From assembly GCA_964496505.1 (NCBI GenBank), contig CAZBZV010000007.1:1-64000 (forward strand): a stretch of 64,000 bases of DNA, in the 5' to 3' direction. Made by a program: the position numbers and the translations under genes. This DNA comes from JAABVY01 sp964496505 (GTDB taxonomy: Bacteria > Zixibacteria > MSB-5A5 > JAABVY01). The notes beneath the pieces were generated by a model. It was not told where the DNA came from and ran no database searches. It worked only from the letters and a program-made list of their open reading frames with translations. Within the stretch, counting starts at the first letter, position 1, and the number at the start of each line of letters is the position of its first letter. This document shows positions 27,409 through 35,659 of the stretch, piece by piece.

Positions 27409-27463
27409 TGGGGCCTCCTTTCGTTTTGCATTAATTATAAGCACGTTCCGGCTTAATGCAAGC

Positions 27464-27499
27464 TCAAAAAAAGAGACCGCCTGAATTAGGCGGTCTCTT
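27464..27499 (-). terminator. Rho-independent terminator of the TonB/PorV/receiver operon
   Basis: Perfect 12-bp stem AAGAGACCGCCT / AGGCGGTCTCTT with a five-base loop, followed on the minus strand by seven T. It lies 28 bases after the stop of the receiver gene at 27527. Confidence 0.9.
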
Positions 27500-27526
27500 A
27501 TCAATATCAAAGGCGGTGATTCAGCG

Positions 27527-27958
27527 TTACTTTTTTATCGCGGATTCGACTTTGCTGGTTAGCTCATGAGCGCGGTAAGGCTTCATAAGAACATCGCAAA
27601 ATCCTTTTTGGAGCAAACTGTCGGTATCACCTTCGAGAGAATGACCGGTCGAGATCATGACCCGTGCCTCTGGAAATTCCTCTCTCAGTTTTTCCATTGT
27701 CTGCATACCGTCCATACCCGGCATACTCATGTCGAGTATAGTTATATCAATCTCATCGTGACTTTGCCTTTGCGCCAGGATAGCCTCGGCGCCATCGCAG
27801 GCGAGAATCACATTGTAACCGGATTTTTCCAGTATCCTGGTCCCAAGCTGCCTGATTATCTCCTCGTCATCGACAAGCAAAACCGTGCCGGCCGATTCCG
27901 AATCAGATTTTTGCGGCATAGCTTCCCAATCCGACTGTCCGGTCGAATGTTCTTTCAT
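27527..27958 (-). CDS. Single-domain response regulator (CheY-like receiver)
   Basis: 143-residue protein consisting of a 25-residue N-terminal extension and one receiver domain with no output domain. The acidic pair is in LLVDDEEI, the phosphoacceptor Asp in ILDMSMPGMDG, the switch Thr in ISTGH and the Lys in LMKPY. It is the last gene of a unit that otherwise encodes outer-membrane and secreted proteins, 12 bases after the PorV-like gene, and ends at the terminator at 27464. The cognate kinase cannot be fixed; the kinases at 35656 and 37828 are the nearest. Confidence 0.93.
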   Translation of the reverse strand: MKEHSTGQSDWEAMPQKSDSESAGTVLLVDDEEIIRQLGTRILEKSGYNVILACDGAEAILAQRQSHDEIDITILDMSMPGMDGMQTMEKLREEFPEARVMISTGHSLEGDTDSLLQKGFCDVLMKPYRAHELTSKVESAIKK

Positions 27959-27970
27959 ACAAGCCCCATT

Positions 27971-28981
27971 CTAAAACTTCAAACTGACCGAGAAGCGATG
28001 CGTCGACTGCAGACGGCCGAAATCGCCCCAGGCATAATCGAATTCAAGATCTGTAGAAGGCGTGGGATTCAGTCTCAATCCACCACCCAGAGTCAGGCCT
28101 TCTTCCACATAATTGAATTTATATCCGCCTCTCAAAAGAAACATATCATTCCAGCCGTACTCACTGCCCAGCGAAAACTGGCCGATATTATCGTTCGGGT
28201 CCCTGGCTTCAGCCGAAACTGTCCAGCGGCTCTGACGGCTGTCCATAACATCATAAGCCAGACCGATCCTGAACATCAACGGCAGATCATAGCTGTCGGT
28301 ACTGTACTCGTACTGAAATTCATCCCGGTTTGGATTATCCGAATCGGGATTGAGAGCCTGATCCAGCTCATTGCCGTCAAAGCTCATATCCGGTCCCAGA
28401 TTGGATATACTCATGCCCATACGAAGAGATTTGAATCCGGTGTAGAGCATGGTACCCAGATCGAAGCAGAATCCCTTGGAGCGCTGCTCGGAAATCTGCT
28501 CACTGACATACTTGAAATTAAGGCCAAATACAAAGCGATCAGTCAGCCTCTTGGAAATTCCTGCTGAAAGCGCAAAGCTGTTAGCATCAAATGTAATCCC
28601 GGTGCCGTTCGGATCCTCTACCGTCGTGATTTCCATCTCGCCAACACTCAGGACTGTCATACCGAAACCAATCGACATATCGCTCTTCCAGGGATAGGCG
28701 AAGGCCAGATGACTCACACTGACATCGTCTATCCAGTCCACGGTGGTAAAAGCCAGCTCCGTTTTTTCGATATTTGCCAGTGCGGCCGGATTCCAGTAAA
28801 TACCGTAAGCATCATCAACCACGGCTGTTGCGGCTTCACCCAAAGCTGTATAACGTGCGCCGAGGCCTATCTTGAGAAACTGAGCTCCAGCAGTTCCGAC
28901 TTTGGAGAACTCATCGGCCGAGGCGGTCGCCAGGCCGATTACCAGAGCCAAAACCGTAATTATGAATATTTTCTTAAACAT
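27971..28981 (-). CDS. PorV/PorQ-family outer-membrane protein
   Basis: 336-residue predicted beta-barrel. Signal peptide about 1-22 (ending ATASA). The following EFSKVGTAGAQFLKIGLGARYTALGEAATAVVDDAYGIYWNPAALA is the hallmark start of the PorV/PQ family (GARxxALGxAxTA...WNPAALA). Alternating hydrophobic strands run to the final HRFSVSLKF. In Bacteroidetes PorV shuttles type IX secretion substrates; here it is 18 bases downstream of a protein with a C-terminal sorting-like domain, which fits a related role. No other type IX core gene is in the window. Confidence 0.9.
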   Translation of the reverse strand: MFKKIFIITVLALVIGLATASADEFSKVGTAGAQFLKIGLGARYTALGEAATAVVDDAYGIYWNPAALANIEKTELAFTTVDWIDDVSVSHLAFAYPWKSDMSIGFGMTVLSVGEMEITTVEDPNGTGITFDANSFALSAGISKRLTDRFVFGLNFKYVSEQISEQRSKGFCFDLGTMLYTGFKSLRMGMSISNLGPDMSFDGNELDQALNPDSDNPNRDEFQYEYSTDSYDLPLMFRIGLAYDVMDSRQSRWTVSAEARDPNDNIGQFSLGSEYGWNDMFLLRGGYKFNYVEEGLTLGGGLRLNPTPSTDLEFDYAWGDFGRLQSTHRFSVSLKF

Positions 28982-28999
28982 ACTTTTGCTCCTGCCTGG

Positions 29000-31663
29000 C
29001 TACTTTATGATTGCAAACTTACCGATTTTCTCGCCATACTTCGATTCCACATGGTAGTAATAAACTCCCGGTGCAATCGACTGCTCGTTTACCGATTCCA
29101 GATTCCAGGCCGCGGTTCCGCTGCCTTCATGCTCCAGGGTTACCACCAGATCGCCCGCAAGCGTGTAAATACGCACGGTTGCTTCGTCCGGAAGATGGAT
29201 GAACTCGATCCGGCGTTCACCGGCTCGAACCTCCCATTCCGCATGGGCGATATAGGGATTGGGCACAACCTTGATCGAGTCGAGGCTCCGGGAGGCCAGC
29301 TCCTCGTCAATACTCGGGGCCGAGAAATGGAATTCGTCATCGGCTGAGTTCAAGGGAGCGCCGAATAAGGTGAAGACATCCCCGGTTTGTCCGGCCAGTC
29401 CCGGATCGAATCGGAATGCCCAGACATGCTGCCAAGGATATGCCTCGGGATGCGGGGAGCCATCGTACTCCTGATTGACGATTACGATGAAATCTCCAAC
29501 CTGAGGATCCCATTCCTGGTCATATTCCAGATCCATGATTTCGGCTGTTACCTGATAGCCGAAGGTGGTATTCCAGATTTCGAAGGGCAGCTCTACCGGC
29601 GTAACATCATCCCACCACCAGTATCCGGTCGAGCCGTTCTCGGTAAAGCGAATTTCGTATGTCGATCTGAAATGCATATCTCCGCCGGTCGGCACGCCAT
29701 AGTATTCGGTGATCGATCCCAGGCTCTGGTACAACGCCACTGTTGTATCGCCCGGAGTCGAGAACTCGGTCTGTACCAGGTCACGCGGCTCTCTATCACC
29801 GTTTTTGACCATGACCTGGATGCCGTTTACCATCTGGGCTCCATCCAGCCGTGCGGTCTGATCGGTCTGATCAGCCAGCAGAGTATCGCCCGTGAAAGCG
29901 TTCAGAAGATGCCAGTAAGTCTGGTAAATATCTTCGGAGAAAACGACCTTGAAATTTTCACCCTGAATGGCGCTTTCATCGAACACCTCGACAAATATCT
30001 CTCCGTCGCTCTGCACTCCGCCTTCGCCCGCCACGTGCTCGATCGTTTTCTGTATAGGCCAGTATCCTGCCGGGTAGGTGCGCGGCGTGGCTCTCACAGC
30101 CGAGGAGTCCTCGCCGGGACGCCCCTTGCCCGATTCCAGAGGATCCAGGGGAATCGATTCATCCCCCTCGTCATAGGCGGTCACGGCATACCAGTACTCG
30201 AAACCATTGGTCAGATTGCTGTCGATAAATGTATGCTGGATCAGCCCGGTGGATTCATCCACACGGAACTCTGCCAGGGGAATATAATTCGGGCCTCGGG
30301 AACCGTCCGAATTGAAAGTCAGCTCTCCCCAACTGGCGCCGAAATTCGATGATTTGTATATCTTGTATCCTACGAAGTCTTTATCACCGGAAAGCGGATC
30401 CTCCGAATCTTCCGCAACATTGCTCCAGTACAGCCTGACCAGCCCGTCACCGGCCACAGCTCTCAGACCCGGCTGAACCGGCGGTTCGGGACCGGCGAAA
30501 TAGTTGTCATAAACAAGCTGCGCCATGCGCGAATTCTCGATCAGTTTCTCATCAGTTTGCCCGGCCACCAGAGCATAAACCACTCTGACCACCTCACCGG
30601 AGGCAAGATCGATACCGCGCGTGCACTGAATATAATACTGATCGTTGGGCGGCAGGGACTCATCGAACTGCTCGGAGTTGATCAGAGCGTATCGTCCGGC
30701 GTCATTATCCGGGAGGCTGTCCCAGATTCCTGTTCTGAACGAGGTCATTCCCAGACCGCCGGGAGTCTCGATATATTTGGTGCCCATACGTCCGGCCACC
30801 ACCGAGGGTCCCCAGCCGGGATCGTAGTTATCTTCATCATAGGTCCAGGCCAGATTTTCGTCCAGGTCGAAGTTGACCAGATCGCCCAAACGACCGTTCT
30901 CGCCGCGGTAATAACCGCCCACATCAAAGTCGCAATAAAGCCCGAAGGCAAAATCCGTGTAATCATTATCAGATGTATTCTTGATGCTGACTACCACGAA
31001 CATGTAGTCCTCGTTATAATCGTAATTCCATTGATAAACTGTCTGCGTGATCAGGAGTCCCAGCGCCGGAGAACCGTTTCTGGCGTCATTCATAATATAC
31101 TGGCTTTCCTGCAGTGCTATCGGACCGCCCTGGAAAAACTCTTCGCTGGCCGGATTATAAATCTCGTTATATTCCCAGACATTGGTTTCCAGGTTGTAAG
31201 TCCGCCATCCATAGGCGGGATGGTTAAAGCCCAGTCCAACCGTATCGAGCTCGTCATATTCATAACGCTCCTGCTCGGTTGAAAGCCTGATCCTGATGTC
31301 GTTGTCGGAGGATGCGAAATTGGGCTCGGGAAGGAAATCCTCGTCGGTATTGGCAACCACAGTATCGCCGTTAGGCAGAGTAGCGCCCATCCAGTACTTG
31401 ATTTCGGCCATGTAATTGTTGCCCGAACCCTTGGGCCACTCGCCCCGCGGCACATCCGTATATTTGCCCATCAATCCCCAGTTGAAGATTGTGGTTACGA
31501 TGTTGCCCTTGTTATGAAACACCCAGTCCATAACTTCTGAGGGCGGTTCGCCCACGCTGCTCTCAGCAGTTTTGGCATTAAGCGTTGTGCCTGCCATGCA
31601 AAGGGTCAGGACGATCAACGCTGTTAATAAACAAAATCCGTTTTGCGTTTTCATATTCATCAT
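29000..31663 (-). CDS. Large secreted protein with FnIII-like segment and C-terminal sorting-type domain
   Basis: 887-residue exported protein. Signal peptide about residues 1-30. Residues about 35-400 are a domain rich in Trp, Tyr and Asp that I do not recognise. Residues about 400-525 (GLRAVAGDGLVRLYWSNVAEDSEDP... VGYKIYKSSN ... YWYAVTAYDEGDES) resemble a fibronectin type III fold. The last 85 residues (KVVPNPYIAHAEWE ... VRIYTLAGDLV ... GVYYYHVESKYGEKIGKFAIIK) are the FlgD/T9SS-type C-terminal sorting-like domain common in FCB bacteria. It lies between the TonB receptor and PorV genes. Several Met codons at the start make the first residue uncertain by a few codons. Confidence 0.85.
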   Translation of the reverse strand: MMNMKTQNGFCLLTALIVLTLCMAGTTLNAKTAESSVGEPPSEVMDWVFHNKGNIVTTIFNWGLMGKYTDVPRGEWPKGSGNNYMAEIKYWMGATLPNGDTVVANTDEDFLPEPNFASSDNDIRIRLSTEQERYEYDELDTVGLGFNHPAYGWRTYNLETNVWEYNEIYNPASEEFFQGGPIALQESQYIMNDARNGSPALGLLITQTVYQWNYDYNEDYMFVVVSIKNTSDNDYTDFAFGLYCDFDVGGYYRGENGRLGDLVNFDLDENLAWTYDEDNYDPGWGPSVVAGRMGTKYIETPGGLGMTSFRTGIWDSLPDNDAGRYALINSEQFDESLPPNDQYYIQCTRGIDLASGEVVRVVYALVAGQTDEKLIENSRMAQLVYDNYFAGPEPPVQPGLRAVAGDGLVRLYWSNVAEDSEDPLSGDKDFVGYKIYKSSNFGASWGELTFNSDGSRGPNYIPLAEFRVDESTGLIQHTFIDSNLTNGFEYWYAVTAYDEGDESIPLDPLESGKGRPGEDSSAVRATPRTYPAGYWPIQKTIEHVAGEGGVQSDGEIFVEVFDESAIQGENFKVVFSEDIYQTYWHLLNAFTGDTLLADQTDQTARLDGAQMVNGIQVMVKNGDREPRDLVQTEFSTPGDTTVALYQSLGSITEYYGVPTGGDMHFRSTYEIRFTENGSTGYWWWDDVTPVELPFEIWNTTFGYQVTAEIMDLEYDQEWDPQVGDFIVIVNQEYDGSPHPEAYPWQHVWAFRFDPGLAGQTGDVFTLFGAPLNSADDEFHFSAPSIDEELASRSLDSIKVVPNPYIAHAEWEVRAGERRIEFIHLPDEATVRIYTLAGDLVVTLEHEGSGTAAWNLESVNEQSIAPGVYYYHVESKYGEKIGKFAIIK

Positions 31664-31672
31664 CCTTCCCCT

Positions 31673-34315
31673 CTAAAATACATATTCGAATCCCCAGCGA
31701 ACCGTGCGGGGGGTATCGAAGTTTTGAGGATCGTTTTCAAGTAAATTATATTCTTCCTGGTCTTCAGCACTCAGATTCCAGCTCTGACCGTCATTATCGG
31801 GAAGTCCCGTGTTGGAATAGACATTGATGACATTCCTGCGGTCAAAGAGATTCTCGACTTCCACGAAGAACGAGAAGCGCGTATCGTTGGCAAATCCCAG
31901 GTAGAAATCCTTAACGAATCTGAGATCGACTCTGTAATAGGCCGGAAGCCTGCCCGAATTGGGCGGGCCTATGCGATTGCCCAAATTATCGGTTTTGGTA
32001 TAGGGCATTCCGCTGCCATAACTGAATATCGTATTGAGACCCCAGGCCGAAGGCATATTCATACCGAACAGCTTGAATTTATAGCCGCTCGGCACCGCCA
32101 GGTCGAGGTTCAATGCGAGTTTATGCCGCTGATCGAAGGCCAGGGGATATTCCTGATCCGGCCAGACCGGAGGATCATCCTGTGTGAAATAGTCATAATA
32201 TCCTTCAGTAGCATAGGAGGCATTGCCCTTCGCGATCATATAGGAATAATTCAGAGAACCGGCCAGGAGCGAACTCCCATGATGTTTAACCATCACGATG
32301 TCCAATCCTTTAACAGAACCATAGTCGGCATTGGTGTAATAGGTATATGATCCGCCGGGATATTCTATCAAACGGGTTGAGGTCAGATTGGAGACATCCT
32401 TATAATAGGATGTTATCTTCAGGGTCATATCCGATGAGATCGCATGATTGAGTCCGAACTCGTAAGCCACGGTCTTCTCCGGTTCCATATCAGGATTGCC
32501 CACAATCGGAAATCCGGAATTCAGCTCGGCCTGTAAATTCGTGTACATATATGTATACAGCGGCACCTGATAAAAATAGCCGTAGTTGAAGTGAATTACG
32601 GTGTTGGATGCTATCGGGTGTGAGATTCCAAACCTGGGCGATAATTCGAATTTTGGATCGGCCGTGCCGCGGGTTGTCTTGGTAACCGGATCTTCCCAGT
32701 AATTGATAGCGGCATTCAGATAATCCGCCCTTATTCCGGCATTGAGTATCATATAGCCCAGCTCGATTTTATCCTGGATAAATCCGGCGGCATAACGCGG
32801 TTCCACATCATACTTCTCGCCGTAAGGCTGAGAATTGAAGAACTGTTTATTATCCCATTTGAGATCGTTGAAACGATACTCGAGACCGAACTTAAACTGG
32901 TTGTATTTATCGATCTGGCTGATGATTTCGCCCTCGAAACTGTCATAAGCGTTCTTTCTGTAGGAATAATATGGGTAGAAATCTTCACCTTCGGTGAATC
33001 CGGCTCCGGTATTGCCAATGTAGTTGGGAGAATAGTTGTCATCATCAATCGTGCCGTCGTAAACACCATTTTCGTTTTCGGAATAGCCCGGCCATTCTGT
33101 CCAGTATGTATCGAACAGATGTTCCGGGGCGACCTTTGTCTCGGTATAAAAATGATTGTACTGAAGATTAAAGACCAGGCTGGGAGAATGTGTATAAGTG
33201 GCCCGGGTTCCCCATCTGTATGATTTTGATTTTATCATGCCCAGCCCATCGAGATTGAAATCATAAGACACATCGTTCACATCTCGGTGGTCATAACGTT
33301 CGCGCTGTCCGCGGTAATAGTTGCCATAGAGATTGAGTTTCAGTTTGGGCGAAGGGCTGAGAGTAATTTTGCTCGCCTGAGAGAAACTGATCAGACGATT
33401 GTGCGGTAGATATCCTCCCAGATCGCGGTACTCGGAGGAACTGAAAAATTTACCGCCCAGAGCTTTGTACAGTCCGGGAATCGGTCCGCCAAGATTGAAC
33501 ACTCCGGTATACTGGCTGTTGCGTTTCAGCTTTCCGAATTCAGCGGAATTGACATCATAGGGCTTGGTAAGCCCGTCGGTCAGCTTCAGTTTACCGGAAT
33601 ATGTTTCGCCGCCCTCTCTGGTGAGTGCATTGACTACACCCGAAAGAGCTTCTCCGTATTCCGCCAGGTATCCGCCGGAAACGACAGATAATTCTTCCAA
33701 AGCTTCCGGAGAGATACGGGTTCCGGCCGTTCCTGTAAAGGGATCCTGGACCGGAACATCGTCGAAGTAATAAGTGATCGTTCCGTCTCGTCCGCCACGC
33801 AGATGCAGGTTGCCTCTTCCGTCCACAACCGCACCCGCCATGTTGGCAATCAGATTATCAACTGAGGTGGAATTGGGATGGCGGATAATCTCTTCCCTTG
33901 TCATCCAGTTCTCAGAATAACTGACATCCTGCTGCACAAGTTCTCTTTCAGCCACTACTACAACTGTGCTATCAGATGATAACTCTGAGGGCACCAGATA
34001 AAAATCCACCGGAGTTGTCAGATCCACCAGGACCTTCACATTAGTCTTGGTCATGGACTGATAACTGATCAGGGTTGCTTCCAGTGTGTACGTTCCGACC
34101 GGTACGTTAATGAAATAAAATTCACCGTCGGCGTCACATGGAACGGCCTGATTCAGTTCCAGAATTCTTATCGTCGTACCCGGGAGCTCTTCATCGGTAT
34201 CGGCGTTGTAAACCGCTCCTGCGATCTTCCCTGATGTCCCGGCATGGAGTGATGGAGCTGTGAAAGCGGCTACCGCCAGAATAACCAGGCAGCATAACAT
34301 AAATTTGCTTTTCAC
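31673..34315 (-). CDS. TonB-dependent outer-membrane receptor with carboxypeptidase-regulatory-like N-terminal domain
   Basis: 880-residue receptor. Signal peptide about 1-25. Residues about 27-110 are a CarboxypepD_reg-like beta-sandwich (GKIAGAVYNADTDEELPGTTIRILE ... INVPVGTYTLEATLISYQSMTKTNVKV). The plug follows (about 135-240, with NLHLRGGRDGTITYYFDDVPVQDPFTG and LEELSVVSGGYLAEYGEALSGVVNALTREGG) and then the 22-strand barrel ending in an aromatic WGFEYVF. It starts with GTG at 34315 after AAGGAGCCCCGC. It is first in a four-gene unit with the secreted protein, the PorV-like protein and the receiver. The ligand is unknown; no TonB-ExbB-ExbD genes are present here. Confidence 0.93.
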   Translation of the reverse strand: MKSKFMLCCLVILAVAAFTAPSLHAGTSGKIAGAVYNADTDEELPGTTIRILELNQAVPCDADGEFYFINVPVGTYTLEATLISYQSMTKTNVKVLVDLTTPVDFYLVPSELSSDSTVVVVAERELVQQDVSYSENWMTREEIIRHPNSTSVDNLIANMAGAVVDGRGNLHLRGGRDGTITYYFDDVPVQDPFTGTAGTRISPEALEELSVVSGGYLAEYGEALSGVVNALTREGGETYSGKLKLTDGLTKPYDVNSAEFGKLKRNSQYTGVFNLGGPIPGLYKALGGKFFSSSEYRDLGGYLPHNRLISFSQASKITLSPSPKLKLNLYGNYYRGQRERYDHRDVNDVSYDFNLDGLGMIKSKSYRWGTRATYTHSPSLVFNLQYNHFYTETKVAPEHLFDTYWTEWPGYSENENGVYDGTIDDDNYSPNYIGNTGAGFTEGEDFYPYYSYRKNAYDSFEGEIISQIDKYNQFKFGLEYRFNDLKWDNKQFFNSQPYGEKYDVEPRYAAGFIQDKIELGYMILNAGIRADYLNAAINYWEDPVTKTTRGTADPKFELSPRFGISHPIASNTVIHFNYGYFYQVPLYTYMYTNLQAELNSGFPIVGNPDMEPEKTVAYEFGLNHAISSDMTLKITSYYKDVSNLTSTRLIEYPGGSYTYYTNADYGSVKGLDIVMVKHHGSSLLAGSLNYSYMIAKGNASYATEGYYDYFTQDDPPVWPDQEYPLAFDQRHKLALNLDLAVPSGYKFKLFGMNMPSAWGLNTIFSYGSGMPYTKTDNLGNRIGPPNSGRLPAYYRVDLRFVKDFYLGFANDTRFSFFVEVENLFDRRNVINVYSNTGLPDNDGQSWNLSAEDQEEYNLLENDPQNFDTPRTVRWGFEYVF

Positions 34316-34705
34316 GCGGGGCTCCTTATTAGTTTAAGTTATTATCAATCAATACGGGCATATTTTTTTTCAGATACCTCCGTTTGCCGAATGTCTTGAA
34401 TATTCAGGTCAGGATTCACTTTCGGCAGACGGCTATTCATTTTCAATATTGATATCGACAATCCTGATTATTTTTTAATCTAAAAAAGTGGATAAGCTGA
34501 AATTTTATTTTGGGCTGTAATGGATTAAACAAAACTGCCGATATATGCTATAAATTATTGATCCACCCTGCATGTGGATTTGTGTCTTTAAAAATGGGAA
34601 AGACTGCAGGGCCAGATGGCTGTGTTGATAAAAATTCAAAGTGAGAACGGTAATTTTCGGATTAGCAGCGTGCAATATGCCCTGCTATAGAAGAAGGATC
34701 ATAAA
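34316..34705. other. Divergent intergenic region between the TonB unit and the signalling unit
   Basis: 390 AT-rich bases without a gene. It must hold promoters for both directions, but I could not fix a convincing -35/-10 pair. An 11-bp hairpin arm pair, CGTTTGCCGAA (34381-34391) and TTCGGCAGACG (34421-34431), encloses the palindrome TGAATATTCA. Confidence 0.6.
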
Positions 34706-35659
34706 TTGTATAAGCGCCTGATCCTGATATGCGTCATTATTTCCTTTATTATGGGAAGGGGGGAGGCGTACTCCCAGGAATCGCAGGCTGAGAAAAAGCA
34801 TATCGCTATCGTCTGTTCGGATTCCAGCGTCGCATCCATCAGGTCGCTGAAAGGCATCACTCAGAATCTCAAGAATTCGGATATTGAATTAGAATATTCG
34901 GAAATGAATCTTAAAGCCGAGGGGCCTGAAGGAATTCTGACCAAACTGAACCTTCTACATCCGGATCTCGTGATTACAGTTGGATCTCCGGCTACCATAT
35001 TAATAAAGGAAAGAAAACCGGAACTTCCCCTGATCTTCTCAACCGTTCTCAATCCGGAAACCTCTGGAATTATTGATGAATCCGATTCAAATCATATGAT
35101 TACAGGAGCGTCGCTTGACATCCCGATAGATATCCAGTTTCAGAAATTCAAGATGATATATAAGGATATCAGGAAGATCGGAGTGATCTATACCGATCAA
35201 ACCGAGGCCCTGATCGAGAATGCCAGAGAGGTCGCTCCCGAGCTTGGATTGGAATTGGTTGCACTTAAGATCAGTTCGGACCGGGAGGTTCCCATCGCAC
35301 TCGATTCATTGTGCCGGGTTGTCGACGGTATCTGGACTACGGCCGATGACCTGATCTATACTCCTCAGGCAACCAAGTTCATGATCCTGGTATCCCTCAG
35401 AAATCAAAAGCCGATTATGGGATTTTCGCCCAGTTTCGTAAAGAGCGGAGCCCTAATGGGCTTGAATTATGATTATAAGGATATCGGACGCCGCGCCGGT
35501 AATCTGGCTATGCGCTATCTGCACGGGGAACCGCTGTCCGAAATACCGGTAGCATCCCCCGGAGTAATATATCTGCATATAAATCTCAAGACAGCCAATC
35601 AAATCGGAATCGAAATCGATCAGTCCCTGGTCGACATTTCAAAGGAGATCTATAAATGA
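34706..35659 (+). CDS. ABC-type substrate-binding protein (ABC_sub_bind family), sensor component
   Basis: 317-residue exported protein with a signal peptide (about 1-23, ending EAYSQ). The fold is a two-lobed periplasmic-binding-type domain of the ABC_sub_bind family: KHIAIVCSDSS ... SIRSLKGI, PDLVITVGSPATI, LIFSTVLNPETSGI, ITGASLDIP, KIGVIYTDQTEALI and PIMGFSPSFVKSGALMGLNYDYKDIGRRAGNLAMRYL. No ABC permease or ATPase is adjacent; instead the stop overlaps the start of a histidine kinase by four bases, so it likely presents a ligand to the kinase. The start is TTG 34706 after AGAAGGA. Confidence 0.88.
   Translation: MYKRLILICVIISFIMGRGEAYSQESQAEKKHIAIVCSDSSVASIRSLKGITQNLKNSDIELEYSEMNLKAEGPEGILTKLNLLHPDLVITVGSPATILIKERKPELPLIFSTVLNPETSGIIDESDSNHMITGASLDIPIDIQFQKFKMIYKDIRKIGVIYTDQTEALIENAREVAPELGLELVALKISSDREVPIALDSLCRVVDGIWTTADDLIYTPQATKFMILVSLRNQKPIMGFSPSFVKSGALMGLNYDYKDIGRRAGNLAMRYLHGEPLSEIPVASPGVIYLHINLKTANQIGIEIDQSLVDISKEIYK

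Noticed and set aside
27566..28567. 333-residue plus-strand frame opposite the receiver and PorV-like genes
   Set aside because: It spans two well-supported minus-strand genes and its composition is the mirror of them; no signal, ribosome site or domain.
29387..30352. 321-residue plus-strand frame opposite the large secreted protein
   Set aside because: Antisense shadow of the clearly coding minus-strand frame (signal peptide, FnIII, sorting domain).
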